Shown here piece by piece: positions 21,057 through 33,536 of a stretch of DNA of 64,000 bases. Origin of the DNA: Blepharisma japonicum (taxonomy: Eukaryota; Ciliophora; Heterotrichea; Heterotrichida; Blepharismidae); NCBI GenBank assembly GCA_949751835.1, contig CATKHK010000062.1:235574-299573 (forward strand), in the 5' to 3' direction. A model generated the notes under the pieces. It made no database searches. It was not told the origin of the DNA and saw nothing but the letters and a program-made list of their open reading frames with translations. The stretch's first letter is position 1. Each line of letters starts with the position of its first letter. The position numbers were made by a program, and so were the translations under genes.

Positions 21057-22400
21057 ATGGAAGAGTATAAAAAATATTTCGATATGCCACTTATTATTGG
21101 GCCAAGGATATGAAAGCCGCCTTCCTCATCGGAATCTACAAAAAAGTTAGCATTAGACCCCGTCAACTGTTGAAATATCCCAAAAGGTGAAGGTCGAAAA
21201 ATCCCGGGGGTGATTAAAAGAATTAGAGCAAAACAATTTAGAATTAAAAGAAAAGAAGATTTTCCCAAAACTTCTAGATCACACAACGCAACCCCAGAAT
21301 CTTTATCGAACCCTTTTGAATTTGATAAAAAATTAATTCATATACAAGAACAACTAAAAAGTATTGATAAGATAAACACACAAGCCTATTCAAAAAATAT
21401 ATGTGCATTACTAAATGAAGATCGGCCTTTACAAATTGATACATGCAATGATTGGCAATCTCAAAAACCAAAAAACTCCAAAAAATCGTTAATTTTAGAA
21501 GATAGACCATTGTCAATTAATACGAATCATGGTTGGGTGTCGGAGAAATCTCAGCCTAAGGAACAAATTACGCCAAGTTTTCAATCAAAGAAGGTTGAAA
21601 TGGTATTTGAAAGCACAGGAGGTAGTGATGACATTTTTAATGAAGAAGCACAAACAGTGCCAACTGAAATGTCATTTTCAGATGTAGACATTGAAAATAA
21701 CTGAAATTTTTCTCCAAATTATCAAATTGAAAATATAGAAACAAGGCTTAATAAAAATAAAAAAAGTCTTAATATGCCTAGGGTAATTGGCTCAAAATCA
21801 CTCAAAAATTCATCTATGAATGAAAATACCAAAAGCAAAATCCTAGACCCTATGAATTGTTGGAATATTCCTAAAGGCGATGGAAGAAGAATGCCAGGCG
21901 GAATTAAGAGAATTAGGGCTAGACAATTTAGGCTGAGACGCAAAGAAGATGACTGTTTGACTTGCCGATCATACACTCCAACTTTAGACCCAAATCCTTT
22001 TGAATTTGATAAAAAAATCTTACAAATACAAAAACAACTGGAAAATATTGAAAAAATAAGCAGTGGAAAGCTGTTGGATAATAAACTAAAAATGCTAAAT
22101 AAAGAAGACCGGCTTTTGCTTAGCAATACATGCTATGATTGAAAGGCTAAAAGAATACAAAATCTAAAACGAGCAAGTATTTCGACTTGATCTGAAGATC
22201 GACCTTTGGCAATTGATACTAGTGATTGAAAATGTCAAAAATCAAATATAAAACAGCCAATAACTCCAAGTTTCGAGTCCAAAAAGATTGAAATTAAATT
22301 TGAAAGTACAGGTGGAAGTGATGATGTTTTAGATATAGCTCAAACAGTTCCGACTGATTTATCATTTTCTGAAGAAAACATAGAATTCAACTGAAATTAA
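21057..22400 (+). CDS. Unknown protein built of two fused tandem copies
   Basis: 447 residues from ATG to TAA, crossing at least seven TGA(Trp) codons. The protein is two copies of a unit of about 210 residues: copy 1 from residue 10, copy 2 from residue 240. Paired blocks include LDPVNCWNIPKGEGRKIPG and LDPMNCWNIPKGDGRRMPG; IKRIRAKQFRIKRKED and IKRIRARQFRLRRKED; NPFEFDKK in both; ITPSFQSKKVEMVFESTGGS and ITPSFESKKIEIKFESTGGS; and a closing NNWN and FNWN. Each copy also repeats EDRPL-x-I-x-T internally. After copy 1, the position where copy 2 has its TAA is a sense codon, consistent with a duplicated gene fused by loss of the first stop. The protein is basic and hydrophilic with no known domain; the IKRIRA-x-QFR motif could bind nucleic acid or a partner, but this is unproven. 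Confidence 0.75.
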
Positions 22401-22565
22401 AAAAAATTACTAAATACACAACATTCAAGCCAATTTATAACTTTCCATACACATTCAAGGCCACCATTAAGATTATGATCATATAATTTATTCACATACT
22501 GTAAAGACTACGCTTTAAATTACCTCATAATAAATTATCAATTATATACCCCTTGTAAATCTAAT

Positions 22566-25500
22566 TTAGTTAAGTTTTCCTTGGCAATCCTTAGCTCCAC
22601 AGTGACAATAGATTTTTTCAGACTCAACATCAAAATTATAATCATAAGTAATCTCTTCTCCTTTATGTATCAATCTTTTTGCAAATAAAAGAATGTGTTT
22701 TTCTCCTTCGATTTCACACGTAGTTGCTTCACAATTTGGTTGACAAGAATGGTTAATGAATCTTGCTTTGCCTCCTTTGACTGTGGCATCTAAAACATAG
22801 TCTTCATCTAATCTAAATAAATAGCAGCTTCCTTCACCGATTCCTTTTTCTTCATACTCTTTTTCTCTTAAATCAGCAATTCTATTCCTGACGACTTCTC
22901 CAATATATTCAATAACGATTTGTCCTGGGTTTATATCAGCATTTGTAAAAAGTCCTAGCCCATGGATATTGGACTGCAAAACTTCGACAGATTTATCTCT
23001 ATTAGGATTTTTTCTATATTTTCTGTATTCAGGGACTAATGAGGTCTCTCTTTTAGCTTCGCTTAAATTTGATTCTTCGTAGTTTACAGATTTATGGTTA
23101 ATGCTGGATTTTGGCATTTCTGGGGGAGGCTTTTTGTGCTTCTCGAAAGGAGCTAATGAGCTTGATCCATAAGGAGAGGGCTTAAGATGGCTTATTATGT
23201 CAGTTAAAGACCTTGGCTTGGTTTCTTTAATTGTTTTATAATGGCTTGTTTCAGGCAATGGTGGCAAAAAGTGAGAAATTGCTGAGTAGCCAAAAAAGTC
23301 TGACGCATTTTTCATTATAAAGCTTTCCCCAACTTTAAGTTTGGACCACAAATCTTCAATATTTACTGAACACATTATTTCTTTACTGTTAAATTCATTA
23401 TCAATCACAACAGAAACTCTATAAACTTCATCAACATATTCGCATTTTAAGAGCTGCCTACATCCATCAATCCAATATTTCCTATAAGAAACAAGTATTT
23501 GTTCATTTTCATCAGGAATTTCAGTTATAATTAGTGACCCTATTCTATTGAAAACTTTTCGAATGAAGTAAGGTTTTTTATTGAATTTTTTCCCTCTTGT
23601 TACATACATTTTTTTATGTGTAGAATTTACTAGTGATTCAATAGAAATCGGCTTGGAAGATACTTCTCTAGGCATAGGGCAGGAAATACATAAAACTCCT
23701 TTATTTTCTAGTAGTTGAACTCTTCCTAACAAAGCGCATGGGAAATGATAAGAATTATGACATTTTTTTGAGATACAGCACAGGCTTGCCCCATTAAGTC
23801 CACATTCTTTGCATTTTGTTTTTTTCGCTTTGATTAATGCTGTATTTAAATTTAGAAGAGCTCCTGCTTCTTCAGTTTTAACTTCTGTGCTCCAATACGC
23901 ACAATTAGCATGAACCCATACTCCTTCATCAGTTGGCAGCAACCTTCCTGATATCTTTCTCTCTCCATTTTGTTTGCAAAGTACACAATTTAATGAGAAA
24001 GTTCTGTCTCCTTCAACTTGGTCGTCACTTCTGATTCCATAAAAAACTTCTCTATGCAGCAAATCTTCATGGTAATTTTTTTCTGATCTGAATGTCTCAC
24101 TTTCGTCAGATGTCGAATTATTGCTATTGATTAAGTGTAAAGTGATTTTTATTAGATTTTCTCTTATCCACTCTTCAAATCTTTTTGCAAATGCAATTGC
24201 TGCAGGGAGTTCTTGATTTATATAGAGGTGGGCAAGCTCTTCAGAGCCAAGTTCGTTTGATAAGACCTCTTGAGTGATTTCGTGAGGCTTTAAGGAGTCA
24301 TGATCATTGTGAGATGAATTCTGCTGGTTCAAAGGAAGGTCAATTGAATTGCTTGTAGCCAAAATAGTTCATTCACAGCGCTCGTAGAGGTATTGGTCTG
24401 GGTCTCTTGGAAGTGGCATAAAATGAGTGATTTCATCGAAATTCCAAATATAAATAGGAAAGTATACAAAAATTGATCCAATGCTTGGCATTGGCGCAAG
24501 TAAAATTTCAACAATTTCGATGCTCATCAGCGGGGAATAAATTTGGTCTATTGATCCCATCAGATTGGAAGTATCCCACTCTAAGCTCCAAATTGGCAAG
24601 ATATCCCTTGGTCTATGTATTTTAACAATAGGTACCTGAATATTAGGAATGTCGCTTATCCGAAGCCCATCAATTGAAGGAACTGTTGTTAGCCTATAGC
24701 TTGATTCTCTATGACATTTAGTTTTCACTATGTCAACGCCTCTTCCCATAAATAATTCTTTCATTTCTTTTGAATTTGCCATAAAGTCGGCATTGTCAAT
24801 CAAAAAAGCATTAGCAAGCAATTTTGCAAAATTAGTCTCCAAATGAAACCTATTTTCAATACAATCTTTTGCTATAGATTTATATATATTTGTCTGGCTA
24901 ATTAAACTCATCAACACTTGGACTTTTTCTAAAGTCTGCTGTTCAGCTTGTGTATAATCCATATTATTGTAATAGCATTTTTGGCAGACCCCTTTTCAGT
25001 CCTTAGCACAGCTTAGGTGAAAATAAAACTCACATGGCTTGCAGTAATACCTCTCTGAGGTAATTTTCTTTTCTTCATATGGAGATGACCAATCTCTCTC
25101 GCATTCTGGGCAGTATTCCTTGTTTGCAATTACCCATGCGCATTTGTAGCAAATATCAAGGTCTTTATAAAAATGCTCTTGGGTAGGGATAAACCCAGGC
25201 TCATGGTATGAATCTGCTCCACATCGTCTACAATGGAAGCATTTATCGCAAATCCAGCCTTGTAGCTGCAATAGACCTTTAACATTTGGCCATAAGCATG
25301 AAATATCATATGCTCTCTCACAATTCTTGCAATAAATCATATGCAAAGCATCTTGTGTATTGTGACAAATCTCACAAACACGGCAGTCTTTGCATTTCCA
25401 GTCATTTGGAGCTTGGCTTGAGCTAGTATCTAAACAAAAATTATGGAATGCTCGGCCACATGTATGACAAGCCCATATATTTTCATTTCTTATAAAGCTT

Positions 25501-27725
25501 CCACATAAATAGCATAATTCTTCGAAGCAAAGTAAAGGGTCGATATAAATGACTGCTGTTGGAGTTGGATAAAAGGATAACTGAGGGACTGCAGCTAAAT
25601 AAGGTAAAATGTCTTTTTTGTTGATTATTATGTTTAATATGTCATTTGGAGGGGATTTATAGGAAAGTAAAGGCAAATTTTGAGTGGTTACTGTGGAAAA
25701 GTCATATTTCGCTGGAGGATCAAGAGAGGTAGGGAGAGGGAGGTTAAGAGAAACGTCTACAGGAGCAGGCTCAGTTTTTAATTTTTTAGTTGGAGCTCTA
25801 ACTGTGTCTGAATGCTTTCTTTTTTGAGGCATTTTTGAATCTAGCAGTGCTAATCCTTCTTGCAAAAGCTGTTCAGCAGTTTGATAGCCTATTGTATTTG
25901 CTTTGTAAAAGCACATAGCATTTTCACATATCTGCTTGAAATGATCTCTTAAAAGCTCGAATTTATTTGAATACATCCCTTTTTGGCAGTTTTCTATCAT
26001 GATTTCAAAGCACATTTGATTTTTAATGACTTTCAAATAAAAAGGATCGTCAACCTTTTTAACGAAAAAATTGTTTTTTTCTAAGTTCATAAGATCATTA
26101 ATAACTTGATTCATTTCTTCATTTAAATTGGCTTCCTTACACCTTGGACAATAATACTTCATATTATCATTTGAAGAAAAAAGCATCCATAAATCTATAG
26201 TCATCGAAGAATCACATAATAAATGAACCCATTTTTGGCATTTTTCGCATTCAATCATGTCTGGGTAGTCGTTTGTGCTTAATCTTTGTTCAGTCCTGCT
26301 ATGTCTTCCTTTTTTTGAAAACCAGAATTTTTCACAGATAGAACAGTATTCCCCTCTTCTTCATTTCAAATCACAGGAAGTGCATTTGGTTACATATTCA
26401 TTTCATTTTACGTTTCCTTCAATAGCTTTAATCCCACAATGCTGACAAACAGCACATAATTCGCATTTTCATGCTTTGCCAGGTAATGGAGATACAACAG
26501 GATCAAGACATCTTTCATGGAAAGCGCTGTTGCAGTCAGAACATCTTACAAGCTTCCCAACAGTCCCTAGACAATTCTCACATCTGGGACAATCTGGGCA
26601 TCGCCATATTCCACGCACTCCAGGCTTTGAAAAAGCGTCTTCTAAGCACTGAGCATGATAGCAAATCCCACAACTTGTGCATTGACGATAATCTAATTGA
26701 TCTAAAATATACCCGCAGGTTTTACATCGATTTTCTTTACGAAAGGATTTCTCATCTGGCTTTGGAGTAGGAAATGAAAGGGAATTTTGCAAAAAAAATT
26801 CTTTGTATTGCTTCCGAAGATTTGAGCCTGGAGAAAATTTTGAAAGCAAAGAGGCAGGGACTGGAGGTTCTGTTAAGCGGCAGGTAATAGGAGATTTATC
26901 ATAAGGGATCCATCTAAATTGCTTGTCTTTGTAAACAAAAAGTTTTCCAGTTACGTTATGCTTTCTTAGTAAAAGGACTTTATTTTTGTATTGTTTCAAT
27001 GAAATAAACCTTAGATAATAATTTTCAATGACTTCATCAGGGATTTCCAGATTTAAATTATTATCTAGTCAGGCTTGATATTGTTTCTTTGCAATAACCG
27101 CATTTTGATTATCTTTTTTTTCATAATCTTTCAGCTCAATTGAATGCACCACATCAGTCTTCCCTTCAAAGTTCCTAATGTTGATTTGTGGGTAGCTCTG
27201 AGATCCAGGAAAATTCCAAATGACTTCTCAAGCGATATCTTGATGTTCTACAACAGCTCCAGCTAAATATACCTTTTTATCTCTCAAATCAATCCAAGAC
27301 TCGCCAATTCGATATCTTGCAGGAATGATATCTTCCCCTGAGACTTCTTCATATTCCTCGATTGTGCCGCTTATTCACTCATCTCCTGCTTGAATCCACA
27401 GCTTCCTATGCATAGCTTGGGCTCCATAAACACAACCTTCTAAAAATCTGATTTTTAACTCATCATCTGGCGGGGTGGGCAAAACAATATCTTCTTGCTT
27501 CTGCTTTTTAGTGGGCGATGGCTCAGACTTTTTTAGTTTGTTTGGTCTTTTTTTGGGCTTTATTATTGGATTTTTTGGAACTGGAAGGACTTGAGCTGCT
27601 GTCTGCATGCTGGCAATTCTTGTGGCATTTCTAGTGGGTTTTTTGCCAGATTCGATGAGCTTGAAGTACTCAAGGTTTGAAAGATTTCCGATTTCGGGGA
27701 AGTCGATTGGCTTTTTGCGGGCCAT
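22566..27725 (-). CDS. Trithorax/MLL-type histone H3K4 methyltransferase (KMT2-like)
   Basis: 1719 residues in one frame of 5160 nt with many TGA(Trp) codons and no intron. Approximate order: basic N-terminus; PHD cluster 1 (334-535; CKTCGYILDQ, WRCPDCPRCENC, MIECEKCQKWVHLLCD); bromodomain-like segment (545-640, ending MCFYKANTIGYQTAEQLL); PHD cluster 2 (740-920); an extended PHD (about 1245-1355; VWVHANCAYWSTEV, CHNSYHFPCALLG); FYRN/FYRC (about 1395-1490; RIGSLIITE, FFGYSAISHFLPPLP); and SET with post-SET (1577-1719). SET hallmarks are present: HGLGLFTNADI, IEYIGEVVR, FINHSCQPNC, EITYDYNFD and CHCGAKDCQGKLN. PHD clusters, bromodomain, ePHD, FYRN/C and SET in this order are MLL/trithorax architecture; such enzymes methylate H3K4 at active promoters in a WDR5/RbBP5/Ash2L complex. 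A standard-code annotation would split this into at least five pieces. Confidence 0.93.
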
Positions 27726-28112
27726 TTTATGATATTACTAAAATGGTTAGATCGAGCTATTTTCTAATCAGCAAAGCAAGCTTTTTCGAATTGGAAAATA
27801 AAAAATATTTGGAAGAGCAATATTTTGTCATTTATTGAAAAGCAGAGAAGCTAAAAGAGCATTAAAAAATATAGGCAACAAAATAAGAATGCCAAAGAAA
27901 TATGCATTAAAACAATGATAATTAATTTAAAAACAACTATAAAACAAGTTTTGCTAATTATTATATTAAAGATTGCATTTAATTAAGACTGAAGTCTTAA
28001 AATAGATAAAGAAAATTGCTAGATTTAATATTTTAATAAGAAGAGCTAAAAATTAATCTACTGACTTATTATATCTTTGATTGAAGTTTAAGTATTTCAT
28101 ATTTAATTCAAT
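27726..28112. other. AT-rich spacer between divergent genes
   Basis: No open frame, RNA gene or repeat recognised. It separates the start codons of the methyltransferase and the MORN protein, so promoters of both are expected here. Confidence 0.5.
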
Positions 28113-29210
28113 ATGAAAGGATTTTTTACTAATCTCCTTGCCCAGATCAATTGCTCAAACTGCTCATGAAACATGCGAGAAAATGAAGGAAGAGTTGAAT
28201 TTAACTTAAAAGAAGTCTCTCATTCTCATAATACCTCAAAAGAGCTCGTCAGTGAGCCACCTGTTGTTGAGCTTGGCTCCAGACTGACCCGAGAAAGTCA
28301 TTTTCAACAGCAGCAGCCTCCAATTCCTGTATATAGAGAAAATTTAAAGCTCATAGTCCCTAAAGTTATCAGGATTCAATCCTATTGGCGTGGCCATCAA
28401 ACCAGGAAACTATACTCGCATATCATAAAATCAAATAAGCAAAGAAGATATCTTCCAAACTCAGAAAAGGAAAATATTGGATTAAAAAGGAATTCGATTG
28501 AAAAAGAGAGACAGTCATATGCAACTAAATCAGGGCCAACTTATGTAGGCGATTACCAAGGAAATGACAGAGAAGGATACGGAGTCCAAACATGGCCTGA
28601 TGGAGCGAAATATGAAGGCCAATGAAAAGGGAACAAAGCAAATGGGCATGGGAAATTTTGGCATATAGATGGAGACATGTTTGAAGGGAACTGAATTGAC
28701 GAGAAAGCTCATGGGAAAGGTGTATATACTCATACAAATGGAGCTGTTTATGAAGGAGACTGAAGAAATGATATCCAAGAAGGCTTTGGAGTTGAAATCT
28801 GGGCTGATGGCAGCAAGTATCAAGGATTCTATAAGAATGGGAAAAAGCATGGTTTTGGAATTTACCATTGGAGTGATGGAAGTATTTATGTAGGAAATTG
28901 GATCGACAATAGAATAAATGGAAGAGGTGTCTATACTTGGCTGGATGGCAGAAGATACGAAGGAGAATGGCTAAATAACAATATGCATGGGCATGGAATT
29001 TACTCGTGGAAAGATGGGAGAAAGTATGATGGAGAATATTTATTTGATAAAAAGCATGGATTTGGAGTCTATACTTGGGCAGATGGGAAAAAATACGAAG
29101 GAGGCTGAAGGAATGGGAAACAACATGGAGAAGGAATGCATATATTTGAAAATGGGGAAACCAGAAAAGGTATTTGGCAAGATGGAAATAGAGTTAAATG
29201 GATTGATTAA
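28113..29210 (+). CDS. MORN-repeat protein with IQ motif
   Basis: 365 residues. ATG 28113 is joined to the rest through a TGA(Trp) at codon 19. An IQ-type calmodulin-binding motif is at about residues 85-105 (IRIQSYWRGHQTRKLY). From about residue 148 to 345 there are eight or nine MORN repeats of 23 residues with the pattern Y-x-G-x-W-x-x-x-x-x-x-G-x-G, for example YEGEWLNNNMHGHGIYSWKD and YDGEYLFDKKHGFGVYTWAD. Several repeat Trp codons are TGA and others TGG. MORN proteins of protists sit at the cortex, basal bodies or membranes and bind lipids or scaffold partners. The exact role is unknown. The stop faces that of the CLASP-like gene, 33 bp away. Confidence 0.9.
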
Positions 29211-29243
29211 ATGATATTTGTAGTACTAATTGCTTGTTTTACA

Positions 29244-31526
29244 TTAAGATTCTTCTGAACTGATTTTTTGGTGATAAATTTCTATGAGCTTTTTTTGGCT
29301 AAGCGAAAATAATTCATACAAATTATCAAAATCTTTTCCCATCATTTCTCTAAGCTCAGCTAATGTCAAAACTGCATTTTTCCTGACTTCTGGGCTAGTA
29401 TTTCCAAACAAATCTCTAAGCTTTATAGCTATTTCTTTTCCAAAAAACTTGATATCTGTTCTTTCTTTAACAATATCTTTTAAGAAATCCAAATATTTCT
29501 CAAGCACAATACTTTCAGCACCATCAATTGATTCCAGTAATGCTTTAACAGCATTGCAAGTGCTCATTTTTTCAATTATAATCTTTAGCACCCCATTGGC
29601 ATCTTCAATTAGACCTTGCTTTTGCCATGTAAAAACTTTTCTCAATCCGATTATTATTTTCCCTCCGACTCTATCAATATTATAAGTTTTCGCAATTAAC
29701 CCAAGGCCTCTTAAAGTTTTTTTGAATTCCTCTTCATAATGTTCGTCTAGACTATTAATAAGCACTTCCACAACTTCTTTCACTGAGTCATAAGGAAGCT
29801 CTCCTTTTCTGCATATTGTTTACCCTATCAAATATTGCAAATACCCTATATACTCTCTCGGCCCTTTAGCTCTGCATTCTTGCAAAACTTCATTAAAATC
29901 AATTTCTCTTACACTTCCTGACATCTCTTCTTCTTCGACCTCTTCAATTACATCAATAGTAGGCACATATCGGTTTTTGGAATACCCTCTAAGCATTTCT
30001 TCAAGCATCGGTGAGTGCTCTTGGCATAACTTTTTGAACTAAATAACGATTACTACTTGCTGCTCATCAAATGGAAGCTCTAAAATCCCTTGCAGAGTCC
30101 AAAAAACATTTTTATCACAAGCAGCTTCTAAAGTTTTTATAATTGCTTGTATTAATGGTGTTGAGGAATCTTGGGTGAGCTGGGACAATTTTTTTACGAA
30201 ATTTGACATGCTGTATTGATTAAAGCAAAAAGTTTCTGAAGTTTCAATTAAATAGCTCATGATTTCAATCATAGCTAATTTCACATTAGGTCTACTTAAA
30301 GAAACTCCTAATAGATGGTTAAGCAGCTCATCTGCTGTAAAAGTTTCAAGAAGCTGTGCTAAAATTGAATTTGCTTTAGAACTGACTGATTCTTTCTTGT
30401 GGACTGACCATTCAAGTACATCTTTCATTATTTGTGGAAGGTTTGCAGTAAGTTTATTTCTTGTATGCTGGATAATTACTGATAAGCAATCCAAACTTCC
30501 ATAGACTACTTTTATATGTTTATCTTGTAAATGAGAGAGAACTGTTGGAATAGCCTTATCTACGTCTTCTTCTTTTTTAGTTTTGACCAAAACTTCAGCT
30601 AAGTTTTGAAATGCAGATTCTCTTGCAGACCAATTATTTTGGTGAGTCTTCTTTATTAGAAGATCAATATTAATTTCGTTATTTTGCTTGATAATTCCAC
30701 CAGTTATAGCCATTCTTACCGCAGTGTAGATATCCATGTTTTCGTATTCAGAAATGTCTTCAGCTAGTATTTTTGGGTCAACTGGAAAATCCATAGACTT
30801 GTCTACAAGAAAATTTGGATTTTTCCGGGCTTGGACTTCTTCAATCGCTTTTCTTAGAGGGGTTGGTAAAGTATTTAGCAGCTGGCTAGCTTTTTCTGGG
30901 TATTTTTCAAGCAAAGCACAATACGCATTTTTCCCAGTATCCCTTATTCTAGGAACTGAATCTTGTAAGATCCCTTTGACAGCTGACACAACTGTTTCTA
31001 TCAAATTGTGAGTGCTTTGCTCTCCTTGATCTAATAAATATTTGGGATATTCTCTCAAAATAAATTCCAAACATTCGGCTCCAACTTGCCTGATTGCTTG
31101 ACTTTTGTTTTTGCAATTTTCAGCAATCTTTAGGACTATTTTCCATGAATAAACGTTTTCAATAATGTGCTTTAAGCCTTCATAGCCTGATTTCGAAATA
31201 AGGTTTGTGGAAGAATTTATCATTTGAAACAGAACGTCCACGAATTGAAAAGCTGCTGGCTCAAAAGTACTTTTAAATCTGTAAGAAGCTATTTCAAGGA
31301 CTTTTATTGACTCTTTTACTATAGCTGATCTTATGTCTTTCAGTTGAATTATAAGATGTGGGATAAAAGATTTGTACTCTTCAATGAAATCTGCATATGA
31401 AGATTCGCCATTTGTCAAGCTTTCTTGGAGGTATTGTAATGACCTTAGTCTTAGTGTTCATTCAGATTCTAAATATTAATCACTTGTATCTCCTAAATTG
31501 TCTATATGAACTGAATTGCTCTGCAT
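29244..31526 (-). CDS. CLASP-like microtubule-associated protein (TOG/HEAT domains)
   Basis: 745 residues after removing three 15-nt introns: 31469-31483 (GTGATTAATATTTAG), 30039-30053 (GTAATCGTTATTTAG) and 29809-29823 (GTAAACAATATGCAG). Each would otherwise insert TAA or TAG. ATG at 31526; TGA(Trp) at about codon 17. Residues about 15-215 look like a CLASP N-terminal TOG array (IEEYKSFIPHLIIQLKDIRS, SGYEGLKHIIENVYSWKIVL, AVKGILQDSVPRIRDTGKNA). A second HEAT/TOG array spans about 260-470 and a third about 540-740 (DLFGNTSPEVRKNAVLTLAE). CLASPs stabilise microtubule plus ends and rescue shrinking ends. The linker around residues 480-520 is acidic. TOG character is strong; CLASP rather than another TOG protein is inferred from the first domain. 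Confidence 0.82.
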
Positions 31527-31720
31527 TATGATTTTCTTATTTTCATTATTTAACACAAGATTTATTTTATACTCAATTTGAAAAAATTAAAAAGTGCTTT
31601 TATTGAAGCATTTAGAAGTATGAGAGACAGGATAGGATTCAAGTTTATTAATAGATTTGCAAACAAACAGCTTATAATTTTAGTTATCTCTGGAAAACTT
31701 TAAATAAATCACTATCATAA

Positions 31721-32392
31721 ATGTCTGTTAAAGCAGAATTATTGGATAAATTATTTGATGCTCAACAAAGTAAAACAAGAAAACAAAGTCCATTAAAGTC
31801 AAGCTCAAGACCATCTAGATTTAGCAGAATTCCATATTATTTAAAAAAAGATTTGCCTGATAGAAGATTTCTTGCTGTGAGATTAGATATTCATAAAAGA
31901 AATATCGATAATCTCATTCCAGATACATCATTTTTTGAAAGTATGATCCAAGATCAATTTAAAAGATCCTCAGCTAAAAAGAAACGACGAAGACATAAAA
32001 ATCAAAATATTTATAAATTAAAGCAACAACAATATCAAAGCTTTTTCACAAATGGAGAGGTTGAATTTAAGAGAGAAAATTTAGTATTAGAGAGTGAAAA
32101 TTCCAATATAAGCGATGCAGAAGAGAAATTAAATGCCTGAAGATATAGCTTGAGCTCAAAAAAAATTAGGCCAAATCATGAAAATAGAAAATCTGTTGAT
32201 TTTGAAAGAAATTATTTGGTAAGAGAAGCACAATCTAGATTTTCAGAAATAAGCATGAAGCATAGGCCGAAAACAACTTATAGGAATAATAGTTCGACAG
32301 TTGATCAGAGGCATAGTAAAAATTTATCATATATTAAAGATATTTCAAATGATCAAGAGCATAAAAAAAGAAATAAAAGTGTCATTTATTAG
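31721..32392 (+). CDS. Small basic protein of unknown function
   Basis: 223 residues, one TGA(Trp) near 32138, ending in TAG, the only TAG stop I found in the window. Rich in Lys, Arg and Ser, with a cluster SSAKKKRRRHKNQN that could be a nuclear localisation or RNA-binding segment. No known domain, signal peptide or membrane segment. Codon use and the TGA(Trp) resemble neighbouring genes, which supports that it is real. Confidence 0.55.
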
Positions 32393-32905
32393 CAATATCA
32401 ATAATAATGGAATAATAAATAAGCTAAATCTGAGTAATATTTTAAGAAAAGAGGTGCAAAGAATTTATTTGCAACCCAATTAAATAAAAGAGCATTTAGC
32501 AATTGATCAAAGTTTAAGAAAAGTGATCAAGAATAATTTCATTAAATTTAATAGTTTGTTAATTGAGCTTATTTATTACTTATTCTCTTTCATAAAAAAA
32601 TTAACTTGCCAATACAATGAATTTATCATTTAAACATCAAAATTTATAAAAGTATTTTCCTGTCAAAATGCTATAGGTAAATCATTCTCTGATAGCTTTT
32701 ATAATAAAATATATAATTATTTTTTTATGCTTTGCACGATATATCGTTCAAATTATTATAATCAAAATTTATTATACCTTTTTTATGCAATATTAAGACT
32801 GACTTTTCTATTTTGAATAAACTTATCTCATATAATTAATGATGAAATGCTAGCTAAAATTTGAAATCACACAAAACGGATATGAAATGGGATTTAATAA
32901 TAAAA
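32393..32905. other. AT-rich spacer
   Basis: No coding frame or tRNA was found. It includes short AT-rich runs and ACGATATATCGT near 32737, a 12-bp palindrome. Nothing else is recognisable. Confidence 0.5.
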
Positions 32906-33253
32906 ATGATGTGGAGAGGACTCAGTAAATTTGCTCAAAATAATCTTAGAAGCCTATGGCAGCCTCATCCATTTACCTCAAGTCTCCAAATGCCTGCTCG
33001 TTTTTTCGCTGTAAGTCATGCTGATATAGAGAAAGCTATTATAGAAAAGCTTAATAAAACAGATGGTGTAGTGAAAGAAAAAGTCAACGCTACTTGCAAT
33101 TTTGAAGACATTGAATTAGATTCTCTTGCTCAGGTAGATGTATTCTCTACTATTGAAAAAAAATTCAAAGTAAAATTGAGTGAACGTGAAAGTGAAGGTG
33201 CTAAAACCGTATCTGATTTAGTCAAGCTGATTGCAAGTAAAATAAAACAATAA
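32906..33253 (+). CDS. Mitochondrial acyl carrier protein (NDUFAB1/ACP)
   Basis: 115 residues if translation starts at ATG 32906; an in-frame ATG at 32882 would add 8 residues. The start MMWRGLSKFAQNNLRSLW, rich in Arg/Lys and hydroxyl residues and lacking acids, fits a mitochondrial presequence. The mature part is a complete ACP: helix ADIEKAIIEKLNK, the phosphopantetheine site with Ser in ELDSLAQVDVF, then IEKKFKVKLSERESEGAKTV. It carries acyl chains in mitochondrial fatty acid synthesis and is also an accessory subunit of complex I in eukaryotes. Family assignment is firm; the exact start is not. Confidence 0.9.
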   Translation: MMWRGLSKFAQNNLRSLWQPHPFTSSLQMPARFFAVSHADIEKAIIEKLNKTDGVVKEKVNATCNFEDIELDSLAQVDVFSTIEKKFKVKLSERESEGAKTVSDLVKLIASKIKQ

Positions 33254-33536
33254 ATTTCATAAAGCTTTAGAATATTGCAATAATCAAGCCTTTTAATAAG
33301 AATATTCATTTAGATTATTAGCTCTTGTGAAACATAGTGAAGCTGTCATATTGAATGATAATTGCTAAGAGATTTAATGTATATTTGATATAGAAGAAAA
33401 ATTTAGAAAGTTTCAGTGGATAGTTCAATTGTTACAGCTAAAAAGTAATAGAAATTATTTAAGCAATCAAATTACTGATTTTTTAACACAGTTAAAAATG
33501 AATATTAAGCATCTTTTAAAATTAAAAGAAAGTTTA

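Noticed and set aside
22566-27725. Five separate small genes (several PHD proteins and a SET protein)
   Set aside because: All pieces are in one frame separated only by TGA, which encodes Trp in this genome, and together give a known MLL-type domain order.
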